NCBI GenBank assembly: GCA_046727955.1
Contig: JBKPDO010000231.1
Span: 1 to 9,103, forward strand
Reading direction: 5' to 3'
DNA length: 9,103 nt
DNA from: DASVXQ01 sp046727955
GTDB taxonomy: Bacteria > Actinomycetota > CALGFH01
This document shows positions 1-5,539 of this stretch, piece after piece. Below the pieces are notes generated by a model. It ran no database searches and was not told where the DNA came from. It saw only the letters and a list, made by a program, of their open reading frames with translations. The translations under genes were made by a program, and so were the position numbers. Within the stretch, counting starts at the first letter, position 1, and each line of letters begins with the position of its first letter.

Positions 1-41
1 TTGCCGCGCGGGTTGTCGGTCAGATCGTCCATAGCGGACAC
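1..41 (-). CDS. Possible start of a leftward gene running off the window (very tentative)
   Basis: On the minus strand a GTG (39-41) and an in-frame ATG (30-32) open a frame reading MSAMDDLTDNPRG up to the window edge. Codons end mostly in G or C, as in the real genes here. There is no clear Shine-Dalgarno sequence and only 10-13 residues are visible, so no family can be named. If real, it would be divergent from the sigma factor gene, and bases 42-283 would be a shared regulatory region. It could equally be chance. Confidence 0.2.
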   Translation of the reverse strand, partial: MSAMDDLTDNPRG

Positions 42-53
42 CAGAGCGACCAA

Positions 54-83
54 CCACGCGGCAACGAGCGTCCCACGCGGCAA
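54..83. repeat. Two direct copies of CCACGCGGCAA
   Basis: CCACGCGGCAA occurs at 54-64 and 73-83 (19-bp period). A one-mismatch inverted copy, TTGCCGCGCGG, lies at 1-11. They sit in the gene-poor stretch upstream of the sigma factor gene. They could be binding sites for an unknown regulator or chance repeats in GC-rich DNA. Confidence 0.4.
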
Positions 84-186
84 GCTCGGGTGCCGGAACA
101 CCGCAGATCGGCCACATCCACCGCCTGACGGCAGCACCCGATGGCGGCGACGCCCCGACGCCCCGGACCGCCTCTGTACGGGCGGC

Positions 187-213
187 GGTCACATCGAGCG
201 GGTTCTGTGGGTC
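187..213 (+). promoter_or_regulatory. Candidate ECF41-type promoter upstream of the sigma factor gene
   Basis: GGTCACA at 187-193 is followed, 16 nt later, by GGTC at 210-213. As I remember it, the conserved ECF41 target promoter is TGTCACA and CGTC with a spacer of about this length, so each element differs at one position. The site lies 71 nt upstream of the TTG start, which would fit autoregulation of a SigJ/ECF41 sigma factor. This is a by-eye match. Confidence 0.3.
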
Positions 214-222
214 ATCTCTGGT

Positions 223-255
223 GACGGGTGCAGGACGGGTGCAGGACGGGTGCGG
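223..255. repeat. Three tandem copies of an 11-bp unit
   Basis: GACGGGTGCAG is repeated at 223-233 and 234-244, with a third copy carrying one mismatch (GACGGGTGCGG) at 245-255. The array lies in the presumed 5' untranslated region of the sigma factor gene, just before its purine-rich ribosome-binding region. Slippage could change leader length. No function is evident. Confidence 0.75.
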
Positions 256-283
256 GAGAGAGGAGAGGGAGGAGAGGTGTGAA

Positions 284-1177
284 TTGAGCGATCGCGAGTG
301 GCTGGCGGAGCGGTTCGAGGAACAGCGGCCGCGGTTGCGGCGGATCGCCTACCGCATGCTCGGCACGATCGACGAGACCGACGACGCCGTCCAGGAAGCG
401 TGGCTGCGGCTGAGCCGCAGCGACGAGTCGGCGATCGAGAACCTCGGCGCCTGGCTGACCACGGTCGTCGGGCGCGTCTGCCTGAACATGCTGCGCGCCC
501 GTCGCTCACGCCGCGAGGACCACGTCGGCGCGTGGCTGCCAGAGCCGATCGTGACCATCGGCGATGATCCGAATCCCGAAGAGGGAGCCCTCATCGCCGA
601 TTCGGTCGGGCTCGCGCTGCTGGTCGTGCTGGAGACGCTGACGCCGGCGGAGCGGCTCGCCTTCGTCCTGCACGACACGTTCGCCGTGTCGTTCGAGGAG
701 ATCGCCACCATCGTCGGGCGCAGCCCGGCCGCGACACGCCAGCTCGCGAGCCGCGCCCGCCGCCGCGTCCAGGGCGCAAGGCCGACTCCCGACGCGGATC
801 TCACTGAACAGCGCCGGGTCGTCGACGCCTTTCTGGCCGCGGCGCGGCAGGGCGACTTCGACGCTCTGATCGCTGTCCTCGATCCCGACGTCGTCCTGCG
901 GGTCGATGCGGGCGCGGACAGCCGGCTCGCACAGCCACCGACCCGAGGCGCCGCCGCCGTCGCCGGTTCGGCCCTCGCATGGAACCGGCTGGCCATGCTC
1001 ACCCGGCCGGCGGTCGTCAACGGCGTCGCCGGCGCGGTCGTCGGCCGCCCCGGCCGGCCGTTCGCAGTGGCCGCCTTCACGGTTTCCAGCGGCCGGATCA
1101 CCACGCTCGACTTCGTCCTGGACCGCGACAAGCTCGCCCGCCTCCGCCTCACCGCTCACGACGAGGAGACCGGATGA
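284..1177 (+). CDS. sigJ: SigJ/ECF41-like RNA polymerase sigma factor with C-terminal SnoaL-like domain
   Basis: The product is an extracytoplasmic-function type sigma factor that would direct RNA polymerase to a small promoter set. The TTG start at 284 is preferred over upstream GTGs because AGGAGAGG lies six bases before it, giving 297 residues, normal for SigJ. Region 2 spans about residues 9-75 (YRMLGTIDETDDAVQEAWLR). The linker carries WLPEP (84-88), an ECF41 signature. Region 4 spans about 112-165, with helix-turn-helix SFEEIATIVGRSPAATRQLASRA. A SnoaL-like domain covers about 176-290. In this family the fused domain takes the place of a separate anti-sigma factor. Its usual DGGGK and NPDKL motifs appear as DAGAD (208-212) and DRDKL (280-284), a divergence that may alter control. 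The stop overlaps a nine-codon ORF by ATGA, suggesting an original operon partner was lost. The symbol follows the family name. Confidence 0.9.
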   Translation: MSDREWLAERFEEQRPRLRRIAYRMLGTIDETDDAVQEAWLRLSRSDESAIENLGAWLTTVVGRVCLNMLRARRSRREDHVGAWLPEPIVTIGDDPNPEEGALIADSVGLALLVVLETLTPAERLAFVLHDTFAVSFEEIATIVGRSPAATRQLASRARRRVQGARPTPDADLTEQRRVVDAFLAAARQGDFDALIAVLDPDVVLRVDAGADSRLAQPPTRGAAAVAGSALAWNRLAMLTRPAVVNGVAGAVVGRPGRPFAVAAFTVSSGRITTLDFVLDRDKLARLRLTAHDEETG

Positions 1178-1203
1178 GCAACACAAAGACCACCGACCCG
1201 TGA
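1174..1203 (+). pseudogene. Nine-codon ORF, probably the truncated start of a sigma-factor operon partner
   Basis: ATG at 1174 overlaps the sigma factor TGA (ATGA), the usual arrangement of a translationally coupled operon gene. GAGGAGA lies just upstream. The frame reads MSNTKTTDP and stops at TGA 1201-1203, five bases before the left arm of the inverted repeat at 1208. ECF41 sigma genes normally sit beside a carboxymuconolactone decarboxylase, oxidoreductase or epimerase gene. The simplest reading is that such a partner was cut short by insertion or deletion here. Nine residues are too few to name the family. A leader peptide is the alternative. Confidence 0.4.
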
Positions 1204-1207
1204 TTCG

Positions 1208-1222
1208 ACGAAGGGATAGCCC
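1208..1222 (+). repeat. Left arm of a perfect 15-bp inverted repeat
   Basis: ACGAAGGGATAGCCC at 1208-1222 is the exact reverse complement of 1585-1599. The two arms enclose the small ABM-like gene (outer span 392 bp). No target-site duplication is obvious beside either arm. Confidence 0.9.
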
Positions 1223-1269
1223 TAGCTCGCCAGGTACTCGACACATTATTCGCTGAAGAGGAGATCCAA

Positions 1270-1575
1270 ATGAGTGTCATGATGATACGTTCCAAGGTCA
1301 AGGCAGAGAGCGTGCCAGAAGTCGAGGCCGCGGTCAGGAAAGTGTTCTCGGCCATCGGGCAGGCGCAGCCCGAGGGCGTCCGCTATGCTTCCAGCAAGCT
1401 TGGCGATGGCGTGACCTTTGTGATCCTGCTGGAGCTGGAAAAGCCAGCGGATGGCAACCCTCTCGCGGCGCTGCCTGAATTCAGAGAATTCCAGGAGACT
1501 CTGAAAGCCTATATCGCAGAGCCTCCAGTCCAGGACCAGCTGCAAGTCGTCGGATCGTACCGGCTCTTCGAGTAG
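1270..1575 (+). CDS. Small ABM-like (dimeric alpha/beta barrel) protein, function unknown
   Basis: A 101-residue soluble protein without signal peptide or membrane segment. ATG 1270 has GAGGAGA (1258-1264) five bases upstream. The predicted order of elements is strand (MMIRSKVKA), helix (about 15-32), strands (VRYASSKL, VTFVILLELE), helix (LPEFREFQETLKAYIA) and strand (QLQVVGSYRLF). This matches the ferredoxin-like fold of the antibiotic-biosynthesis-monooxygenase/dimeric alpha-beta barrel superfamily. Such proteins can be cofactor-free monooxygenases, heme-degrading enzymes or stress proteins with no known reaction. No catalytic residues can be assigned here. G+C is roughly mid-50s percent by hand count, well below both neighbours, and codon use is more relaxed. 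With the flanking inverted repeat this suggests acquisition from elsewhere. It is co-oriented with the sigma factor gene but separated by 92 bp and the left repeat arm. Confidence 0.8.
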   Translation: MSVMMIRSKVKAESVPEVEAAVRKVFSAIGQAQPEGVRYASSKLGDGVTFVILLELEKPADGNPLAALPEFREFQETLKAYIAEPPVQDQLQVVGSYRLFE

Positions 1576-1584
1576 GTAAAATCG

Positions 1585-1599
1585 GGGCTATCCCTTCGT
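1585..1599 (-). repeat. Right arm of the perfect 15-bp inverted repeat
   Basis: GGGCTATCCCTTCGT, exact inverse of 1208-1222, begins nine bases after the stop of the small gene. The core GGGATAGCCC is itself nearly palindromic, so each arm could also be a protein-binding site. Confidence 0.9.
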
Positions 1600-1621
1600 T
1601 GCGGTAGGCCCTCGGGTCGTC

Positions 1622-1677
1622 ACGGCCCCGCGCTGGAGCAGCGACGAGCCAAACGTCACGCTCGGGCGCGGGGCCGT
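1622..1677. terminator. Large GC-rich hairpin between convergent genes, likely bidirectional terminator
   Basis: ACGGCCCCGCGC (1622-1633) pairs perfectly with GCGCGGGGCCGT (1666-1677). Inside, GAGC/GCTC (1636-1639 with 1660-1663) and GACG/CGTC (1643-1646 with 1654-1657) extend the stem after small internal loops. It lies between the rightward ABM-like gene and the leftward LysE exporter. There is no T tract, which is common for actinobacterial terminators. Confidence 0.65.
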
Positions 1678-1682
1678 CTGTC

Positions 1683-1706
1683 GCGCGGCACCGGTGCGCG
1701 GCACCG
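1683..1706. repeat. Direct repeat GCGCGGCACCG with central palindrome
   Basis: GCGCGGCACCG occurs at 1683-1693 and 1696-1706. Between and within them lies the perfect palindrome GCACCGGTGC (1688-1697). The element is just past the stop codon of the leftward LysE exporter and may help end its transcript. It is short and could be chance. Confidence 0.4.
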
Positions 1707-1710
1707 CGAC

Positions 1711-2322
1711 CTACGCGCCGAGGGCCAGGCGGATGGCGAGCGCCGCGATCAGCACGTTGCCGAACAGCGCGGTCGCCAGCAGCGCCCGCTCCGGGAGCCG
1801 GTGGTGCAGCACGGCGCCGGCCCCCGCCAGCACCAGCTGCCACGCCGCGCTGGCGACGAACGCCCCGGTGACAAACAGCGCCTTGTCCGCTCCCGAGCCA
1901 AGCGTCTTGTTGCCAAGCCCGAGGATCAGCGCTGCGAAGTAGGTGACCGTGAGCGGGTTGACGAGCGTGAGCCCCAGGAAGCCCGCGTAGGTCGCAAGTG
2001 GGCCGTTGGCGGCGGGGCCCGGGCGGGCGTCCTGGCGAGCCTGGACCAGGCGTGTCATCCGGACGGCGACGATCCCCGCGAGCACCGCGGCGCTCAGCAG
2101 CTGGATCCTGCGCTGGTAGGGCGCCAGCGCCGCGGCGATCGCGATGCCGGCCACGGCCGCGACCGCCGCGTAGGTGAGGTCGGCGCTCGCGGTGCCCATC
2201 GCCGCGGGGACCGCGGCGCCAAAGCCTCGCCGCATGCCCAGGTCGACGATGAGCACGGCGATCGCGCCGACGGGGACGGCGATCCCCAGTCCCGCGACGG
2301 TACCCTCCGCAAAGGCGCGCAT
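1711..2322 (-). CDS. LysE/RhtB-family amino acid or small-metabolite exporter
   Basis: A 203-residue inner-membrane protein with about six hydrophobic helices (near 6-28, 36-66, 72-90, 110-136, 147-172, 180-201), the usual size and layout of LysE exporters. The N-terminal helix carries PVGAIAVLIVDLGMRRGF followed by GTASADLTYA, the conserved first-loop pattern. NPLTVTYFAALILGLG (122-137) is the second family signature. Members export amino acids or related compounds by proton-coupled antiport; the substrate cannot be read from sequence. ATG 2322 is the first start in frame. No clear Shine-Dalgarno sequence is visible, but CAAAAT ends six bases upstream of the start, so a leaderless or near-leaderless transcript is possible. 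The gene is divergent from the damaged AfsR-type regulator and shares its upstream region, which suggests the regulator once controlled it. Confidence 0.88.
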   Translation of the reverse strand: MRAFAEGTVAGLGIAVPVGAIAVLIVDLGMRRGFGAAVPAAMGTASADLTYAAVAAVAGIAIAAALAPYQRRIQLLSAAVLAGIVAVRMTRLVQARQDARPGPAANGPLATYAGFLGLTLVNPLTVTYFAALILGLGNKTLGSGADKALFVTGAFVASAAWQLVLAGAGAVLHHRLPERALLATALFGNVLIAALAIRLALGA

Positions 2323-2383
2323 AGCCCATTTTGGCGGTCAGCTCGGCGTCGCGGTCGGAGGACGGTGGCGAGGAGGCGGAGGC

Positions 2384-2426
2384 GGCACGTCCGGCACGGC
2401 ACGGCACGTCCGGCACGGCACGTCCG
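2384..2426. promoter_or_regulatory. GGCAC/GGCACGTCC repeat array in the divergent intergenic region
   Basis: GGCACGTCC occurs at 2384-2392, 2403-2411 and 2417-2425. The first two lie in perfect 19-bp tandem units (2384-2402 and 2403-2421). GGCAC alone occurs six times (2384, 2393, 2398, 2403, 2412, 2417). The array sits between the LysE start (2322) and the regulator start (2472). SARP/AfsR regulators typically bind short direct repeats, so an operator is plausible, but tandem slippage could also explain it. Confidence 0.5.
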
Positions 2427-2458
2427 CATAGCGCCGGCCAGCAGCGGTGATGGCAGGC

Positions 2459-2464
2459 CATAAT
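2459..2464 (+). promoter_or_regulatory. Candidate -10 element for a leaderless regulator transcript
   Basis: CATAAT (2459-2464) matches TATAAT at five of six positions and ends seven bases before ATG 2472. Transcription would then begin at or next to the start codon, giving a leaderless message. That would explain the absence of a good Shine-Dalgarno sequence. No convincing -35 hexamer is seen. Confidence 0.3.
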
Positions 2465-2471
2465 CCATGTC

Positions 2472-2912
2472 ATGCGATTCAGCATCCTTGGTCCGACGCA
2501 GGTGCGGCGCGCCGACGGACGCGAGGTCACCGTCGGCGGGCCCTGGCTTCGGGCGCTGCTCGCCCTGTTGCTCGTCGACGCGGGCAACGTGGTCGCCGCG
2601 GAGCGGCTGATCGACGGGCTCTACGGCGGCAACCCGCCTGGCGATGCCGCCAACGCCCTGCAGTCGCAGATCTCCCGGCTCCGCCAGCTTCTGCGGGACG
2701 ATGACCGGCCGGCACCGTGCTGCGGATCTGCCGTGCGCTGGACGGTCTTCCGCTGGCGATCGAGCTGGCCGCGGCGCGGCTGCGAGCACTGCCGCTCGGC
2801 GATCTCGGCGAGCGGCTGGACGACCGCTTCCGGCTGCTGTCCCGCGGCGACCGCACGGCGCAGCCGCGACACCAGACGCTGCGTGCGGTGGTGGAGTGGA
2901 GCTGGGACCTGA
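2472..2912 (+). pseudogene. N-terminal DNA-binding fragment of an AfsR/SARP-type regulator
   Basis: Residues 1 to about 77 (2472 to about 2703) match the start of AfsR/SARP-type regulators. MRFSILGPTQVRRADG opens the OmpR-like winged helix, GGPWLRALLALLLVDAGNVV follows, and ANALQSQISRLRQLL is the recognition helix. After LLRDD the frame turns into cysteine-, tryptophan- and arginine-rich sequence with no family character and stops at 2912. The +2 frame instead resumes as the end of an NB-ARC domain at about 2711. The BTAD domain and nearly all of the ATPase are therefore missing and the reading frame is lost. Intact members run near 1000 residues and act as transcription activators of metabolic clusters. 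A short DNA-binding peptide could still be made and might occupy the operator without activating. Confidence 0.65.
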
Positions 2913-4537
2913 TCGACGACGCCGAGCGGACGCTGGCGCGGCGGCTGACGGTCTTTGCGGGCGGCGCCACACGGGAGGCGGCCGAGCGGGTGTGCGGACT
3001 GCCCGCGGCCGAGGTCGGCGAGCTGCTGGCGAGCCTTGCGGACAAGTCCCTGGTCGAGGCGGCCGGCGATGACGGGCGGCGCTACCGCATGCTGGAGACG
3101 GTCCGCGCATTCTGCGCCGAGCATCTGGCCGAGGCGGGCGAATGGGAGCGGTTGCGGCGGGCTCATCTGGCCTACTTCCTCGACCTGGCCGAGACCGCCG
3201 ACCCCCACCTGCGAGCCGCGGAGCAACTGCGGTGGCTGGCACGGCTGGACGCCGAGCACGACGACCTCCACGCGGCGCTGCGCCGGGCCGTCGACGCCGC
3301 CGAGGTGAGGCCGGCGCTTCGTCTGCTCGCGGCCCTCTCCTGGTACTGGTGGCTTCGTGGCCGGCGCAGCGAGGGCGCTACCCTGGCCGGCGACCTCCTC
3401 GGTGCGCTTGGCACCGAGCCGCCGGCGGGTCTCGAAGAGGAGTACGCGCTCTGCGTGCTGTACGCCGCGGTCGGCGGTGTCCCCAGCCCGCGGCTGCCAG
3501 CCCACCTGGAGGCGGCGCAGTCGATCGTCTACGCCATTTACGCTACGGAACGGTCGCCCCGGCAGCCGCTGCTCCTGGTGCTCTCGGCGCTGACCGGCGG
3601 ATCCCCTGGAGAGGACGTCGACGTCGGCCCGGTGCGCCAGCGGTACTTGACGGGCCCGGACCCGTGGATCCGCGCGATCGTGCAATTCGGCACGGGATAT
3701 GAGCGGCGCATGGGCGGGCAGGTCGCGGAGGCCGAGCACGAGTTCAGCATCGCGCTGGCCGGCTTCCGCGCGATCGGGGAGCGCTGGGGAACGGCCATCC
3801 AGGCGGTCCTGACGGCCGCCCCCGACAGCCAGGCCGCCGAGCATGCCGTAGACCGGCTGCGCACGGCGACGCACGCGGTGCCCGGGTCACGGGCGCTCGT
3901 CGGCGGCGACACCGCCGCCACTCTCGACACCGAGCGGACCGCCGCCAGGGACAACCGGGTCGTCATGCCGCTGATCCTGGCGGTGGTCCTGCTCGTCCTG
4001 GCCGCACTACTGCGGGCGCTGGTCGCTTCGCTGCTGCTGCTGGCCAGCGCGGTGCTGTCCTTCGCGGCCGCGCTCGGCGCCGCCGGACTGATCTTCCAGG
4101 CAATCGGCCACCCCAGGATCTTCTACGGCCTGCCACTGCAGGCGTTCCTGTTCCTGGTCGCCCTGGGCGTGGACTACACCATCTTCCTGATGACCCGCGC
4201 GCGTGAGGAGACCGCTGAGCTCGGCCAGACGGCGGCGGGCGTCCTCCGCGCCCTCACCGTGACCGGCGGCGTGATCACCAGCGCCGGGCTGGTGCTCGCC
4301 GCGACCTTCTCGGCGCTCACCGTGCTGCCGCTGGTCCCCTCGGTGCAGATCGGCATCATCGTGGCCGTCGGCGTCCTGCTGGACACCCTGGTGGTGCGCA
4401 GCCTGCTGATCCCGGCGCTCGCTGTCCACATCGGCGCACGAGTCTGGTGGCCCAGCCGGCTCGGCGCCCAGCCCACCCAGCCCACACCAGCCCAGGCCGC
4501 GCGGGTGAGGCCGGCCGAGCCGACCCGCATGCGCTGA
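2717..4537 (+). CDS. Chimeric ORF: AfsR-type regulator NB-ARC/TPR segment fused to the C-terminal half of an MMPL transporter
   Basis: A 606-residue open frame from GTG 2717 joins two unrelated protein parts. Residues 1 to about 361 are the end of an NB-ARC ATPase (CRALDGLPLAIELAAARL), its winged-helix part (LRAVVEWSWDLIDDAERTLARRL, then LADKSLVE and YRMLETVRAF) and helical TPR-like sequence ending near AIGERWGTAI. From about residue 362 the sequence is an MMPL transporter: end of the second extracytoplasmic loop (HAVPGSRALVGG), then five membrane helices (about 416-437, 438-462, 472-494, 511-532, 540-568). The TM10-type motif LGVDYTIFLMTR is present, and WWPS occurs near the end. The N-terminal MMPL half and most of the regulator are absent. 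No good ribosome-binding site precedes GTG 2717. The in-frame second junction (about 3794-3815) is striking, but a working exporter or regulator is unlikely. The 19-bp palindrome at 4546 follows. Deletion pseudogene or assembly chimera are both possible. Confidence 0.7.
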   Translation: MLRICRALDGLPLAIELAAARLRALPLGDLGERLDDRFRLLSRGDRTAQPRHQTLRAVVEWSWDLIDDAERTLARRLTVFAGGATREAAERVCGLPAAEVGELLASLADKSLVEAAGDDGRRYRMLETVRAFCAEHLAEAGEWERLRRAHLAYFLDLAETADPHLRAAEQLRWLARLDAEHDDLHAALRRAVDAAEVRPALRLLAALSWYWWLRGRRSEGATLAGDLLGALGTEPPAGLEEEYALCVLYAAVGGVPSPRLPAHLEAAQSIVYAIYATERSPRQPLLLVLSALTGGSPGEDVDVGPVRQRYLTGPDPWIRAIVQFGTGYERRMGGQVAEAEHEFSIALAGFRAIGERWGTAIQAVLTAAPDSQAAEHAVDRLRTATHAVPGSRALVGGDTAATLDTERTAARDNRVVMPLILAVVLLVLAALLRALVASLLLLASAVLSFAAALGAAGLIFQAIGHPRIFYGLPLQAFLFLVALGVDYTIFLMTRAREETAELGQTAAGVLRALTVTGGVITSAGLVLAATFSALTVLPLVPSVQIGIIVAVGVLLDTLVVRSLLIPALAVHIGARVWWPSRLGAQPTQPTPAQAARVRPAEPTRMR

Positions 4538-4545
4538 GCGTTTCC

Positions 4546-4584
4546 GCCACGCCCAGGCCCTGTCTGACAGGGCCTGGGCGTGGC
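4546..4584. terminator. 19-bp perfect palindrome, probable strong terminator
   Basis: The left arm (4546-4564, starting GCCACGCCCAGG) and right arm (4566-4584, ending CCTGGGCGTGGC) are exact inverses around a single T at 4565. The RNA would form about 18 pairs with a three-base loop. It begins eight bases after the stop of the MMPL-end ORF and 65 bases before the LLM start, so it should end the upstream transcript. There is no T tract. Confidence 0.75.
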
Positions 4585-4608
4585 GCGCCGAGGGCGCGTC
4601 TGCACATA

Positions 4609-4642
4609 CTCCCCAGCAGTTGTGGTCGCGCCTGGGGGAGGA
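4609..4642 (+). promoter_or_regulatory. Possible hairpin covering the Shine-Dalgarno of the LLM oxidoreductase gene
   Basis: CTCCCCAG (4609-4616) can pair with CTGGGGGAG (4632-4640) with one bulged G and a 15-base loop. The right arm contains most of the Shine-Dalgarno run GGGGGAGGA (4634-4642), which lies six bases before ATG 4649. Folding would hide the ribosome-binding site, so it may tune translation. Confidence 0.35.
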
Positions 4643-4648
4643 ATCGCG

Positions 4649-5527
4649 ATGAGGGCTGGTCTGCACTACTGGAACTACTCGACGCCGTCCGACCCGGCGA
4701 TGATCGCCGCGACCCTGGCCGAGACCGCGCGCATCGCCGAGCAGGCCGGGGTTGCCTCGTTCACCGTCATGGACCACTACTTCCAGATCGACGCGGCGGA
4801 GGGTGGGTCCTCGGCCAACGAGCCGATGCTCGAGGGCTACACCACGCTGGGCTACGTCGCGGCCAAGACCGAGCGCATGACCCTTGGGGTGCTCGTCACC
4901 GGCGTGATGTACCGCTACCCGGGGCTGCTGGCCAAGATCGTCACCACCTTGGACGTGCTGTCCGGTGGCCGGGCCAGGCTGGGCATCGGCGCCTCCTGGT
5001 ACGAACGCGAGCAGCGCGGCCTCGGCGTGCCGGTCGTCCCGGTGGCGGAACGGCTAGAGCGCCTGGAGGAGACACTGCGGATCTGCCTGCAGATGTGGAG
5101 CGACGACAACGGTCCGTTCCACGGCCGGCACTACCAGCTCGCCGAGACGCTGTGCGTCCCCGCCCCGATCCGGCGCCCTCGTCCGCCGATCCTGATTGGC
5201 GGTGGTGGTGAGCGGAAGACCCTGCGGTTGGTGGCTCGTTACGCCGATGCCTGCAACCTGTTCGGGACCAGTCCGGCGGACGTGGCGCACAAGCTGATGG
5301 TGCTGCGGTCGCACTGCGACGCCGAAGGTCGCGACTACGACAGCATCGAGAAGACCGTGCTCGCCGTGCGGCCGGCCCTGGTCGACGTCGATGCGTTCCT
5401 CGCCGCGGCCGGCGAGTACGCCGCGCTCGGCGTGACCGAGATCGCGACGATGCCCGACCGGCACCCGGTCGAGTTCGCCGAGCAGCTCGCCGAGCGGGTG
5501 CTGCCGAGACTCACCGACGTTGGCTGA
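4649..5527 (+). CDS. LLM-class F420-dependent oxidoreductase
   Basis: A 292-residue luciferase-like TIM-barrel oxidoreductase, cytosolic, expected to use reduced coenzyme F420 (less likely FMN) for hydride transfer; the substrate is unknown. ATG 4649 is chosen for GGGGGAGGA six bases upstream and because the protein then starts in the first barrel strand (MRAGLHYWNYS). Family marks are VMDHYFQ (40-46), TGVMYRYPGLLAKIVTTLD (84-102) with the following LSGGRARLGIGASWY (104-118), and PPILIGGGGERKTLRLVARYADACNLF (179-205), the cofactor phosphate-binding region. Length and motifs fit the actinobacterial F420 LLM subfamily (TIGR03560-like). The gene appears intact. It is isolated from its upstream neighbour by the palindrome at 4546-4584 and ends 12 bases from the stop of the convergent MMPL gene, so the two transcripts probably overlap at their 3' ends. 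Confidence 0.9.
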   Translation: MRAGLHYWNYSTPSDPAMIAATLAETARIAEQAGVASFTVMDHYFQIDAAEGGSSANEPMLEGYTTLGYVAAKTERMTLGVLVTGVMYRYPGLLAKIVTTLDVLSGGRARLGIGASWYEREQRGLGVPVVPVAERLERLEETLRICLQMWSDDNGPFHGRHYQLAETLCVPAPIRRPRPPILIGGGGERKTLRLVARYADACNLFGTSPADVAHKLMVLRSHCDAEGRDYDSIEKTVLAVRPALVDVDAFLAAAGEYAALGVTEIATMPDRHPVEFAEQLAERVLPRLTDVG

Positions 5528-5539
5528 CCCGGGTCCCCG

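Noticed and set aside
1..282. A 93-codon plus-strand frame before the sigma factor
   Set aside because: No ribosome-binding site, no family resemblance, and Arg/Pro-rich composition typical of non-coding GC-rich DNA; it also overlaps the sigma factor leader.
1208..1599. The 15-bp inverted repeat as arms of one terminator hairpin
   Set aside because: The loop would be 362 bases and contain a whole gene. A separate compact hairpin at 1622-1677 is the better terminator.
1481..2587. A 368-codon minus-strand frame over the LysE gene and beyond
   Set aside because: Low-complexity Arg/Gly/Ala-rich translation spanning the hairpin and the intergenic repeats; LysE in the other frame has clear family signatures.
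2621..3874. A 417-codon minus-strand frame opposite the regulator segment
   Set aside because: No recognisable domain, and codon third positions are atypical. The plus strand carries clear NB-ARC/TPR sequence.
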